DNA from: Fibrobacteraceae bacterium
GTDB lineage: Bacteria > Fibrobacterota > Fibrobacteria > Fibrobacterales > Fibrobacteraceae
DNA length: 64,000 bases
Reading direction: 5' to 3'
Assembly: GCA_017631885.1 (NCBI GenBank)
Contig: JAGBSH010000004.1
Span: 60,104-124,103, forward strand
Shown here piece after piece: positions 53,563 to 62,275 of this stretch; position 1 is the first letter of the stretch, and each line of letters opens with the position of its first letter. The notes below the pieces were generated by a model. It saw only the letters and a program-made list of their open reading frames with translations, ran no database searches and was not told where the DNA came from. A program made the position numbers and the translations under genes.

Positions 53563-54170
53563 CGATGCGCCTCCGCTTGCTTTTTATCTTCTTCTTTCAA
53601 CCTTCGAGCAGCATCTTGAAAAATCCCTGTAATATTTGCAAGAATCTGAAAACTCTCCATTTGCGTATCACTTCTAAAACCAGTTCCTTGCAAAACATCG
53701 CCATCTTCACTCACCACACGAACAGGGCTATCTGTTCGCACGATATTATCCTTCTTATGCCAAAGCAAAGAATCGGCACGCACCGAAGCCCCTTTAGGCG
53801 TCAAAGCAAACACATGCCCATACGCAAAAACATGAGTCAATTTCATATCAAGCGTACCAGAATCTGCCCGTAAAAAGGCTGCATAATTTCCAAGAGAGTC
53901 ATAAATATCCACAAGCACGGGCTTCACAAAAATTTTCCCATCCTTTTCCCAGCGTTCAAGATAAGCCGTTTTCATTCGCCAAGAAAGCACTTCGCCTTCA
54001 TAAAAATCGAGCAAAGTCGTATCATTAAAAAGCATTCCAGGACGCTCTTTTGGATTCCACGCCGAATTCTCTTCTTCTAATTCAGCACACGCCACAAAAA
54101 ACAACGCGACAAATGCCAAAACAAGCATTTGTGTAACGCCTAATTTTTTTATAAGCAAAATCCGTGCCAT
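53559..54170 (-). CDS. lptC: LptC-like lipoprotein
   Basis: About 203 residues, starting MARILLIKKLGVTQML with a lipobox ending FFVAC. The LptC jellyroll follows (EVLSWRMKTAYLERWEKDGK, KPVLVDIYDSLGNYAAFLRA, SGTLDMKLTHVFAYG). LptC receives LPS from LptBFG and passes it to LptA. The start at 54170 is chosen because it gives a proper signal peptide; frames extending to 54209 or 54383 run into the repeat cluster. It is the first gene of the operon. Confidence 0.8.
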   Translation of the reverse strand: MARILLIKKLGVTQMLVLAFVALFFVACAELEEENSAWNPKERPGMLFNDTTLLDFYEGEVLSWRMKTAYLERWEKDGKIFVKPVLVDIYDSLGNYAAFLRADSGTLDMKLTHVFAYGHVFALTPKGASVRADSLLWHKKDNIVRTDSPVRVVSEDGDVLQGTGFRSDTQMESFQILANITGIFQDAARRLKEEDKKQAEAHR

Positions 54171-54629
54171 ATACCCAAACATATAAATAAAAGCGGCAAA
54201 AAACCGCATAAAAAATAAAATTTCTCTTTTTATGGAAAGGTGATTCGAAATAAATTTCGAATCGTCGACAAACCTTTTCTTGAGATGAGTAAATTTCTGA
54301 ACAAACTTGCCCGCAGTTCTTGCACCCGGTTCTTGCCCGCGAACCTTGTCATTGCGCGCCGTGCTGAATGCACGGCGCGGCAATCACTTGCCGCAAGCCT
54401 CTTGTCATTGCGAACCCCAACGGGGTGAAGCAATCTGCTTGCAAGCAACATTTGTTTTTGGATTACTACGCTACGCTCGTAATGACAAAAGCCAAGATCG
54501 CCACACTGCGTTCGCGATGACAATCCTAAACCTTGCCCAAGACTTGTTCGCACTTCTTGCCTGAGAACCTTGTCATTGCGAGACGTGTAGAATACACGGC
54601 GCGGCAATCTATTTTCAAGTTGAAAAGAA
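54171..54629. repeat. REP-like repeat cluster upstream of the lpt operon
   Basis: About 460 bases without a gene. It contains at least four CATTGCG...CAATC units, such as CCTTGTCATTGCGCGCCGTG near 54348, CTTGTCATTGCGAACCCCAA near 54402, the inverted copy at 54495-54523 and CTTGTCATTGCGAGACGTGT near 54570. Open frames here (54230-54607, minus; 54307-54564, plus) are translations of the repeats and are not believed. Confidence 0.75.
54234..54274 (+). repeat. Palindrome plus GTCGACAAA element (second copy)
   Basis: GATTCGAAAT-AA-ATTTCGAATC (54242-54263) followed by GTCGACAAACC. Outer GAAAGGT and ACCTTTTC can extend the stem. It is preceded by GGAAAGGTGATT exactly as in the copy at 1955, but the palindrome core is different. 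Confidence 0.6.
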
Positions 54630-56582
54630 TTATTTCAGAAAAATTCTTTGAAAACCTTGTTCATGTGGCGATTTAAATTTCACTAAATAAGGGCCGGTTT
54701 TTAAAGCATCCAAATTTAAAAGAGAATTTTTTTCTGACACATTTTTACGCAAAATATGGTTTCCAAGATAATCAAAAATTTCCACAGTTAAAGGCAATTC
54801 TGAAGGGTTATAAATAACCCAAGAATCATTTTCAAATTTGATACTCGATTTATTAAAGTATAACATCGCCAAGTTAGAAGAACTTTCTGAAGAACTAGAT
54901 TCAGCCAAACTAGAAGAAGAAATAATACTAGGATTCGCACTTTCTAAAAGAATCGCAGTAATAGATTTTGCAGGTAATGTTAGAGAAGTTTCGCCAGTTG
55001 AAGAAACAAGAATCTTTTCGTTTTTTAACGCATTTTCAGAATGAGAAACAAAAGTTTCTCCAGTAAGTCCTGTAAGTGAAAGAGTTTTTGCGCTTTCTAC
55101 AATAGCATTAAAATCTTTTACAGATAAATTTATTTTTTGCGATTCATTTTGAGAACGATTCACTAATATCACTGTCAAAGAATCTCCTGTAGCATTGATA
55201 GAACTATAGGCAGACACTAAAGAGTCATTAGTAGAAATTGATTCTATACGAAATGATTTTCCATAACGGCTAAATAAATGAGCGACTTCATACATACCGG
55301 GGTCCCAAGTCCATGGGGTGAAAAATTCTACACCATTATCAATCATTGTACCAAGAAACGATGCGTAAATTAAAGCTGTAACCATGGCATCATCATCTTT
55401 TAAACTGGTTTCTGACATACCTAATGTAACACCATGATCTTTCCCAAAATATTGCGTGAGCCAATCATTGATGCGTTTAAAAATGTATTCTTTTGTTTGG
55501 TTGTCATCCCAATATCCATTAATAAATTTGATTCCGTTAGCTCCAGGATAATTGTAAGTTGTATCAAAAAGAACTCGGTGCCAGTTCATGCGGGATTCGT
55601 AATCTTTTTCAGTAGGGTACCAATGAATATCAAACATATCTAACAAGCGGATGCCTGAAGTTTTTTGCGCTTCAGAAATTCGTTTGATAAAATATTCAAG
55701 CCAACAATATTTTTTCCCATCTCGATTAATTAAATGTTCATCTTCTTCAATATCTCGGATAACGCACCAATCCCATTCGCCAGCCGTTACAGGGCCGGTA
55801 AGCTTAATGTCTTTCCATTGTGCACGGGCTTTTTTCGCTAAATCAATATAACGCTCCACCAAGAAATCTGCAGTAACGGGCAAATTTAAATCGTCATGCG
55901 TGTAGCGCCAAATTTCCACTTCATTATCCATGCTCCAATAACGCAAACGATTCATATCAAATTTTAAACTATCACGCCAATAAGGGATTATTGCAACAGA
56001 AGAATCCAGTGGCCATTCTTGGTTGTAAAGAGTAGGGTCGCCTTCTTTTATAGCTGATTTTCCATCATCGGCGATAATGCCTCCGCCTGCAAGATTCAAG
56101 TCTTTATTAGCTGGCCATGTATTGTTATGAGTTATATAGTAATTCCAATCATCAAAATTGTATTCTTGAGTTTTTGCCACATAGCCAGACATTTGAAAGG
56201 CATACATTGCATCAACACCTGGCATATTTTCAAGAATTTTTTTTGCAGAAATATCCCAATTTTGGATATTGACATTATTAAACCAATTAGGGTGAACACT
56301 AAATTTTTTGCGGAAATTATAACGTGTCGCATTGTTTCCCTGGTTTGCCCGAATCATGTGAAGACCAGCTTCTACAATTTGATTCATGAAAGTTAATTCT
56401 GCTTGTGAAAGAGTATCTGTTTTTTCATCAATGGTTCCAATGTTTCTTCCAAAAAGGTAAGGAGAAATTTTTTTAATACCTTGTTTAGCATTAACAGAAA
56501 TATTAATATCGGCAAATGCAGAAACAAACAACCCGGATAGTAACAATAGGCCAGTTATTTTTGAAAATTTAGATACACCCAT
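54630..56582 (-). CDS. Secreted GH44-like endoglucanase/xyloglucanase with C-terminal sorting domain
   Basis: A 650-residue protein with a signal peptide at 1-24 (ends SAFA). The catalytic region shows the GH44 pattern: ISPYLFGRNIGT near the start, acid/base Glu221 in YWSMDNEVEIW, LLDMFDIHWYPTE, nucleophile Glu391 in LGMSETSL, and the closing GVEFFTPWTW. A beta-sandwich (ISTNDSLVSAYSSINATGDS) completes the GH44 fold. A Ser-rich linker (SSSSLAESSSSESSS) and a type-IX-like tail (LTVEIFDYLGNHILRKNVSE) follow. It probably cuts beta-glucan or xyloglucan. The fragment at 1-509 is a paralogue. Family assignment is by motif order only. Confidence 0.8.
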   Translation of the reverse strand: MGVSKFSKITGLLLLSGLFVSAFADINISVNAKQGIKKISPYLFGRNIGTIDEKTDTLSQAELTFMNQIVEAGLHMIRANQGNNATRYNFRKKFSVHPNWFNNVNIQNWDISAKKILENMPGVDAMYAFQMSGYVAKTQEYNFDDWNYYITHNNTWPANKDLNLAGGGIIADDGKSAIKEGDPTLYNQEWPLDSSVAIIPYWRDSLKFDMNRLRYWSMDNEVEIWRYTHDDLNLPVTADFLVERYIDLAKKARAQWKDIKLTGPVTAGEWDWCVIRDIEEDEHLINRDGKKYCWLEYFIKRISEAQKTSGIRLLDMFDIHWYPTEKDYESRMNWHRVLFDTTYNYPGANGIKFINGYWDDNQTKEYIFKRINDWLTQYFGKDHGVTLGMSETSLKDDDAMVTALIYASFLGTMIDNGVEFFTPWTWDPGMYEVAHLFSRYGKSFRIESISTNDSLVSAYSSINATGDSLTVILVNRSQNESQKINLSVKDFNAIVESAKTLSLTGLTGETFVSHSENALKNEKILVSSTGETSLTLPAKSITAILLESANPSIISSSSLAESSSSESSSNLAMLYFNKSSIKFENDSWVIYNPSELPLTVEIFDYLGNHILRKNVSEKNSLLNLDALKTGPYLVKFKSPHEQGFQRIFLK

Positions 56583-56605
56583 AAGAACCCTTTTTCAAAA
56601 AGTTA

Positions 56606-58165
56606 TTATTTCTTTAAATGCAATTTTCTTAAAATCTTTCCGGATAATTCATATAAAATATCTTTTGCGTCTTTACTTCCTAAAATAGATTGTAAAGCGA
56701 GCGTTAAAGAAAAGAGTATAATGCCTGAAATTACGCTGAACAAGAGTAGTAAAACAAAATTACATTCGCGCATAAATGAGTGGAAAACAAAATCTAAACC
56801 AAGAGCAACAGCAATCATAGCACCAAAAGAAATTATGGCCAAAAGCATGTTTTTAATCGCTTCATTCATGCCTTCTTTTCCATTGCGTTTGGCCCAAAGT
56901 AAAATCATAGAAATCACTTGGATAATAGCGCAACTAGCGCCTACCACAGGGACAGAGTAAATATCTAAAAGAGGTGCTGTAAAAATGTAAGCTGGAATGC
57001 TTAATGCAAAAATCCCTGTGTTTAAAATGGTTGGAGTCCACATGCGTTCAGCCGCATAAAAACTACGCACTAGAACAGCTTGCAAGCAAAGTCCAAAACT
57101 TACAGGCAAATACCAGCGAAGAATGTTAGAAACAAGTTCAGATGTTTCTCTAGAAAAAGCACCGCGTTCAAAAAGGATTCGTACTGCCGGAAAAGATAGC
57201 GCCCATACAGTAATTACCGCTGCCGTTAAAACGCAAAACATTCGTGACAAACTTTTCCAGATTTTTTGGTTTAAAAGGCTTAAGTTTCCTTCTTTGACAA
57301 GGCGCGCCATATCAGGGTAAGAAGCGACCCCAACAGAAAAACCGAATACGGCAACTAAAGTGTACATAACGCGGTATGCGTAATTCAAAGCAGAAATTCC
57401 GTTAGAACCAAATGCGCCACCAAAACTTCTGATAACAAATTCTAAAGCAAACATACTCCCAACGCCTAATGACATTGGTAACATCATTTTTAAGTAGCGT
57501 AAAAAATCTGGTGCGAAAGGTGAAATAATAGGTTTGTAATGAACGCCTCCGCGATGGGCTCCCAAAATTTGCAAAGCAAAAAAGCCGATAAAAGCGCCAA
57601 CAGGAACGCCTAATGCAAAACCTTCTAAACCTCTTGATGAAAGTAAAACGCCTCCGATAATAATGGCTGCGTTGTAAATTACGCCAGTTAATGATGGAAT
57701 TAAAAATTGTTTTCGCGTATGTTGAACGGCAACTAAAATGCTCCCAGCAAAAATAAATAATTGCCCTGGTAAAATTAAACGTCCAAAATAAGTCGCGCGA
57801 TCAAGTAAAGTTTCGTCTAAATCAGCTGCGGTAAAAAGTTCTAAAAGTTCTTTCATCCAAATAAAAGAAGGAACAATAAGTAAAAGCAAAAAAACACCAA
57901 TGGTTGTTAATACATTGCTAAAAAATTTCCAGCCTTTATCTTCTTCAGAAGAAACGAGATACCCCGTGAAAATAGGAATGAAAATGATAGACAAAAAACC
58001 AGTACTCACTACATGGTTTAATATGTCAGGAATCATAAAAGCAAGGTCAAGGGCATTTTTTTCAAGACCAGTTCCGGCATTGTGAGCAAGAAGCATTTCG
58101 CGGAGAATTCCAAGAACGCGACTAGCTAACATACTTATAGCTATAATTAAAGCAGCTTTATTCAT
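56606..58165 (-). CDS. murJ: Lipid II flippase MurJ
   Basis: A 519-residue MOP-superfamily protein with about 14 membrane segments. The start NKAALIIAISMLASRVLGIL and REMLLAHNAGTG are classic MviN/MurJ features, and ISALNYAYRVMYTLVAVFGFS and LVRSFYAAERMWTPTILN match the family core. It flips undecaprenyl-linked peptidoglycan precursor across the inner membrane. No ribosome site is visible. It is divergent from the LpoB-like gene, another peptidoglycan-related protein. Confidence 0.93.
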   Translation of the reverse strand: MNKAALIIAISMLASRVLGILREMLLAHNAGTGLEKNALDLAFMIPDILNHVVSTGFLSIIFIPIFTGYLVSSEEDKGWKFFSNVLTTIGVFLLLLIVPSFIWMKELLELFTAADLDETLLDRATYFGRLILPGQLFIFAGSILVAVQHTRKQFLIPSLTGVIYNAAIIIGGVLLSSRGLEGFALGVPVGAFIGFFALQILGAHRGGVHYKPIISPFAPDFLRYLKMMLPMSLGVGSMFALEFVIRSFGGAFGSNGISALNYAYRVMYTLVAVFGFSVGVASYPDMARLVKEGNLSLLNQKIWKSLSRMFCVLTAAVITVWALSFPAVRILFERGAFSRETSELVSNILRWYLPVSFGLCLQAVLVRSFYAAERMWTPTILNTGIFALSIPAYIFTAPLLDIYSVPVVGASCAIIQVISMILLWAKRNGKEGMNEAIKNMLLAIISFGAMIAVALGLDFVFHSFMRECNFVLLLLFSVISGIILFSLTLALQSILGSKDAKDILYELSGKILRKLHLKK

Positions 58166-58239
58166 AAAGTGAAATATAAAATTCTACTTTTAATACAGTT
58201 ATTTTTTATTTTTATTCAATAACTATTCAAGGAGAAAAT

Positions 58240-58845
58240 ATGTCAAAAATTTTTAAATGTTTCGTATTTTGTTCATTAGCTTTCCTCGTTGCATGTGGTG
58301 GCGGTGGCAAAAAGGTTTCGCGTATTGATGCTTCTTCTACGACAGATCTTTCTGGAAAATGGAATGATACTGATTCTCGTTTAGTGGCTGACGAAATGAT
58401 TAACGATTGCTTGAATAGACCATGGTACAGCAAAATGGCTCAAGATTTAGGCCGTAATCCAACGGTTGTAGTGGGCAAAGTTCGCAATAAAAGCCATGAA
58501 CATATTAGCGTAGAAACTTTTATTAAAGATATGGAACGAGCTTTAATCAATTCTGGTATGGTTGATTTTGTGGCAAATGCTGAAGCTCGTGCAGAACTTC
58601 GTGCAGAAGTGGCTGACCAAATGGGAAACACAACAGAAGAAACTCGTAAAGAAGCTGGCATGGAAACAGGTGCCGATTTAATGCTTACAGGTACTTTGAA
58701 TTCTATTGTGGACCAGGAAGGTGGTGAATCTGTAATTTTCTACCAGATTGACCTTGAACTTACTGATTTACAAAGCCATAAGAAGCTTTGGATTGGCGAT
58801 AAGAAAATCAAAAAATATGTTTCTCAAAGCGGCGTAAAACTTTAA
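58240..58845 (+). CDS. LpoB-like lipoprotein (penicillin-binding-protein activator type)
   Basis: A 201-residue lipoprotein with lipobox LVAC (Cys 19). The LpoB-type domain is seen in DTDSRLVADEMINDCLNRPW, PTVVVGKVRNKSHEHISVET, MERALINSGMVDFVAN and GADLMLTGTLNSIVDQEGG. LpoB activates PBP1b from the outer membrane in enteric bacteria; here the role is inferred from the family. It is next to murJ (divergent) and upstream of a large lipoprotein that often accompanies LpoB-like genes. AAGGAG precedes the ATG. Confidence 0.87.
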   Translation: MSKIFKCFVFCSLAFLVACGGGGKKVSRIDASSTTDLSGKWNDTDSRLVADEMINDCLNRPWYSKMAQDLGRNPTVVVGKVRNKSHEHISVETFIKDMERALINSGMVDFVANAEARAELRAEVADQMGNTTEETRKEAGMETGADLMLTGTLNSIVDQEGGESVIFYQIDLELTDLQSHKKLWIGDKKIKKYVSQSGVKL

Positions 58846-58860
58846 TTTATTTGTTTTATA

Positions 58861-58899
58861 AAAACTTCCTTTGGATTTTAACCAAAGGAAGTTTTTTTA
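58861..58899 (+). terminator. Terminator of the LpoB-like gene
   Basis: AAAACTTCCTTTGG (58861-58874) pairs with CCAAAGGAAGTTTT (58882-58895), then TTTT. Confidence 0.88.
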
Positions 58900-58964
58900 T
58901 AAGCAGAAAACAACCAGTTTCGCTGGAGTTTCAAAAGAATCTTTGAGCGATGAGTTGCCTTTTT

Positions 58965-59235
58965 ATGAATCTATTTAGAATAGTTCGTAATCAGAATATT
59001 TATATTACAGACGATAATATTAATAGTGATGGATTGTATTTTTTTAGGTTCCAGGGAAAAGAATATGTTTAAGCCACAAGTCACCATTAAGAATACAGGG
59101 ACTATAGCATTGAAAGATTATCATGCAAAATTATGGTTCCGAGTTCCAGAAGGTAAAGAGCTTTACCCGAATGAATCTGTTGTTGAGGGGAACATTGGTT
59201 TGCATTTAACAGATTGCTTAAGGTCAGTGTGTTGA
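58965..59235 (+). pseudogene. Frameshifted fragment of a beta-sandwich protein
   Basis: The frame from the ATG at 58965 (MNLFRIVRNQNIYITDDNIN, then FRFQGKEYV) stops at TAA, while the frame starting GTG at 59026 continues KPQVTIKNTGTIALKDYHAK, then LWFRVPEGKELYPNESV, to 59235. Dropping one T in GTTTAAG joins them as EYVKPQVTIKNTG. The VTIKNTGTIALKDY pattern is that of carbohydrate-binding or adhesion beta-sandwich domains. Both ends appear truncated. No ribosome site is seen. Confidence 0.5.
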
Positions 59236-59291
59236 GTGTCATTGTGAATTTTATAAAATAAATTTGCTTGAAAAATTTTATCTTTTAATTT

Positions 59292-60683
59292 ATGAAAAGA
59301 TATCTATTACTTTTTGCAACTATTTTTCTTTGTGCTTGTGCAAATAAATCAATGACTCGTTACGAGGCACTCGCTCCTGCTTATGAAAAACATGGTTTTA
59401 GTGGCGCCATTCAAACTATAAAAAAAGAACAAGCAGATTTATACGGAGAAAATACGAAATTTCTCTATCATTTAGATTTAGGTATTTTGCACCATTACAA
59501 TAAAGATTTTGATGCAAGTATTAAAGAATTAACCGCCGCAGCCCAAGTTTACGACGATTTGTATGCTCGCTCTGTGACAAATGAAGCCGCAGCGATAGCA
59601 ACAAATGACAATGTGCGTCCTTACCGTGCGCGCCCTTTTGAACTCTTATTACTTTATGAAATTCAGGTTTTGAATTTTCTAGCAAAAGGCGATATTGATG
59701 GTGCTGCAGTAGAAGTTCGCAGAGGCCAACTAGCGATGGAGCAACTTTATCAAAAGGACAATAAAAAAGTAAATGATAATGGTTTTTTGCGTTATTTGGG
59801 GGCTTTAGTATATGAACTTGCTGACGAGTCTGACGATGCAGCAATTGCTTATTATAAAACAGTAAAAGCTTATGACGAAAGTAAGCACCCGTTACCAAAA
59901 GAAGTTTGGGGATTTGTGTGTGATAGGCTTGTTGCAAATGACAGAGCTGATGATTTAAAATCTTTTGAGCATACGCCACTTGTTTTTCCTAAAGCGCAAG
60001 AAAGCCGCGAAAAGAAACAAGAAATTATCGTAGTGGCTTATGGCGGTCACAGCCCGATTCTTGGAGAACTTTATATGTCAGGAACTTTTGTAAATGGTGG
60101 TGGCTTGAATTTGAATTACAAAGACCCGCAAACTGGCCGTACAACAAATTTCACAATGATTGCGCCGATTATGCCAAATGCAGACGAAGGTTTGTCTTTT
60201 CATATAGGCTTTAGTTTGCCAGAGAAAAAAGTTTTGAATTCAAGAGTCAATGGCTTTAATGTTCGTTTAGGTTCAAAACAAGAAAAGTTAGAATCAATGC
60301 TTGATACAGATTTGGAACTTACTCAGAATTTAGATGACGATAGAAATGTAACGGTAGGTAGAACGGCTCTTCGAGTAGCTTTACGTACATTTGCCGCTCA
60401 AAAAGCAAAACAAGCGATGAAAACTGAAAACGCTCTTTTAAATTTAGTGACAAGTATTGGAACAGATGTTGCTCAATCTCAACTTGAACAAGCTGATTTA
60501 AGAATAGGACTTTTTTACCCACATAATATTTATATGACTCGTTTGCCTGTTGATGCAGGGAATCATAATGTAGAAGTTAGCGCTTTGAATAAAAATGGAA
60601 GCGTTGTTAAATCGTTCAATTTTAATAATATTCAAGTTAAGTCTGGAGAAACAAAATTTTTGTTCGTTCCTGCAATTGAATAA
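59292..60683 (+). CDS. COG3014-like lipoprotein with TPR-like region
   Basis: A 463-residue lipoprotein with lipobox LCAC (Cys 16). Residues ~30-240 form helix pairs of TPR type (HGFSGAIQTIKKEQADLYGE, HYNKDFDASIKELTAAAQVY, NFLAKGDIDGAAVEVRRGQL). The C-terminal half is a beta-rich domain ending in VEVSALNKNGSVVKS and GETKFLFVPA. This resembles the uncharacterised COG3014 lipoproteins that occur next to LpoB-like genes. A role in supporting cell-wall synthesis is inferred from that context and from murJ nearby. Confidence 0.78.
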   Translation: MKRYLLLFATIFLCACANKSMTRYEALAPAYEKHGFSGAIQTIKKEQADLYGENTKFLYHLDLGILHHYNKDFDASIKELTAAAQVYDDLYARSVTNEAAAIATNDNVRPYRARPFELLLLYEIQVLNFLAKGDIDGAAVEVRRGQLAMEQLYQKDNKKVNDNGFLRYLGALVYELADESDDAAIAYYKTVKAYDESKHPLPKEVWGFVCDRLVANDRADDLKSFEHTPLVFPKAQESREKKQEIIVVAYGGHSPILGELYMSGTFVNGGGLNLNYKDPQTGRTTNFTMIAPIMPNADEGLSFHIGFSLPEKKVLNSRVNGFNVRLGSKQEKLESMLDTDLELTQNLDDDRNVTVGRTALRVALRTFAAQKAKQAMKTENALLNLVTSIGTDVAQSQLEQADLRIGLFYPHNIYMTRLPVDAGNHNVEVSALNKNGSVVKSFNFNNIQVKSGETKFLFVPAIE

Positions 60684-60694
60684 TTGATTTTATA

Positions 60695-61708
60695 ATGCCT
60701 TCTAAGCAGCGCGTTTTTTGGATTGATTTTGCAAAAGCTATTGGAATTTTTCTTGTAGTTTTGGGGCATACTGAACTTCCTGAATTTTTGAACCGAGCCA
60801 TTTATGCGTTTCACATGCCGTTTTTTTTCTTTTTAGGCGGCTTGACTTTTAAAACGCCAAACGAAGAATTTTCAAAATTTCTAAAAAAGAAAACTCAAAC
60901 TTATTTGGTTCCGTATTTCTCTTTTGCTTTTCTTTCTTATTTCTTTTGGTTTTTTGTTGGGCGAAAATTTGGTGCAGATGCGCTTTTAAATATTTCACCA
61001 TATCATCCATTAATTGGAATTTTTTATGGGGTTAATTATAATCATTATTTAATAATGAATGCGGTTTTGTGGTTTCTGCCGTGTTATTTTTGTGTTCAAC
61101 TTTTAGCTTACTTTGTTCTAAAACGTTCCTTGAAAGTACAATGGTTATTAACGCTTATAATGGCTGGAGCTGGAATTATTCTAGCAAATATTTCAAACGA
61201 TGAAATGCTTTTTCGCTTACCTTTTAGTTTAGATTCTGCGTTTTTGGGTTTAAGTTTTTTTGTACTGGCTTTTCATTCAAAATGTTTATTCTCTAAAGAG
61301 ATAAAATGCGCTTTTATTAAGGGGGTATTGTTATTTTCTTTAGGAACCTTGATTTCAATTTTTAGTGAACGCGCTGATATGGCAACCATGATAGTGAAAG
61401 AACCTTTGTCTTTTTACTTGTCTGCAATTCTTTGTATTTACGGGCTTTGTTTGATGGTTTGTAAAATTCCACAAAATCGTTTTATAGAATTTCTTGGGAA
61501 AAATACGCTCCCTATTTTTACAACTCACTTGATTGTTGGCAGTCTTTTGAAAGGAGTTCTTTCTTTTGGATTAAAAGTAGATCTTTCTGTTTTTCAAAAT
61601 GCAGTTTTTGCCAATTTGATTTTTAGCATTGTTTCTATTGCACTTATTATTCCGTTTTGTATTTTCTGTAGGCGTTACTTACCTTGGTTAATAGGGCAAA
61701 GAAAGTAA
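60695..61708 (+). CDS. Acyltransferase 3 family membrane protein
   Basis: A 337-residue integral membrane protein with about ten hydrophobic segments. The N-terminal signature RVFWIDFAKAIGIFLVVLGH and the AFHMPFFFFLGGLTF segment are characteristic of acyltransferase-3/OafA-NodX enzymes, which O-acylate surface polysaccharides or peptidoglycan using acyl-CoA. The stretch FIEFLGKNTLPIFTTHLIVG near the end also fits. The sugar target is unknown. It begins 11 bases after the lipoprotein gene, so the two may be co-transcribed, and overlaps the convergent Nudix gene by 21 bases. Confidence 0.88.
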   Translation: MPSKQRVFWIDFAKAIGIFLVVLGHTELPEFLNRAIYAFHMPFFFFLGGLTFKTPNEEFSKFLKKKTQTYLVPYFSFAFLSYFFWFFVGRKFGADALLNISPYHPLIGIFYGVNYNHYLIMNAVLWFLPCYFCVQLLAYFVLKRSLKVQWLLTLIMAGAGIILANISNDEMLFRLPFSLDSAFLGLSFFVLAFHSKCLFSKEIKCAFIKGVLLFSLGTLISIFSERADMATMIVKEPLSFYLSAILCIYGLCLMVCKIPQNRFIEFLGKNTLPIFTTHLIVGSLLKGVLSFGLKVDLSVFQNAVFANLIFSIVSIALIIPFCIFCRRYLPWLIGQRK

Positions 61709-62224
61709 AAATTGAAAATCTTTTTCGTGTGGTACAAATTTTTCAGGTGTGTTTTTTAAAGCGATTTTTAATTCCTGAACGCTAAACCAATGAAAAGATT
61801 CGACTTCTCCTTTTTGCGGCGATAATTTTTGAATGTCTGTTTTAGAAAGAATAATGCGATAAACATCGTAAAATTCATTGTCTAAATATTTGCCATTGCA
61901 TAAAATATTTTCGTGTTTTGATTCAAACAAAAATTCTAACTCTTCTGCATTTTTTAAAATTCCAAGCTCTTCTGAAAGTTCGCGAACGCCAGCGTTTCTG
62001 CTAGAATCAGATGCTTCAATATGGCCAGCACAACTTGTATCTAAAAGTCCTGGGTGATTTTCTTTTTCTAAACTTCTTTTTTGAAAAAGGATTTTTCTAG
62101 ATTCATCAAATGCCCAAATATGAACGGTTCTATGCCAAAGACCTTTTTGGTGAATTTCTGTTCGAGAACAGATTTTTCCAGTAAAATTACCAGCGCTATC
62201 TAAAATATCAATCATTTCTTCCAT
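61688..62224 (-). CDS. Nudix hydrolase
   Basis: A 178-residue protein with a complete Nudix box: GHIEASDSSRNAGVRELSEE followed by LGI (G-x5-E-x7-RE-x2-EE-x-G). The surrounding pattern (GLWHRTVHIWAF, ILFQKRSLEKENHPGLLDTS) is close to isopentenyl-diphosphate isomerase-like Nudix proteins such as YfcD. It hydrolyses a nucleoside-diphosphate derivative or similar substrate in the cytoplasm; which one is not visible. Confidence 0.9.
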   Translation of the reverse strand: MEEMIDILDSAGNFTGKICSRTEIHQKGLWHRTVHIWAFDESRKILFQKRSLEKENHPGLLDTSCAGHIEASDSSRNAGVRELSEELGILKNAEELEFLFESKHENILCNGKYLDNEFYDVYRIILSKTDIQKLSPQKGEVESFHWFSVQELKIALKNTPEKFVPHEKDFQFLLSLPY

Positions 62225-62275
62225 AAGAGAAAAATAAAAAAATGCAGAAATAATACTTTTACTACATTACAAAGA

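Noticed and set aside
54171..54383. N-terminal extension of lptC starting in the repeats.
   Set aside because: The extension is repeat-derived; the internal start at 54170 gives a normal lipoprotein signal.
54230..54607. Open frames through the repeat cluster upstream of lptC.
   Set aside because: Sequences such as ARRAECTARQ and the NDK endings are typical translations of REP-like units.
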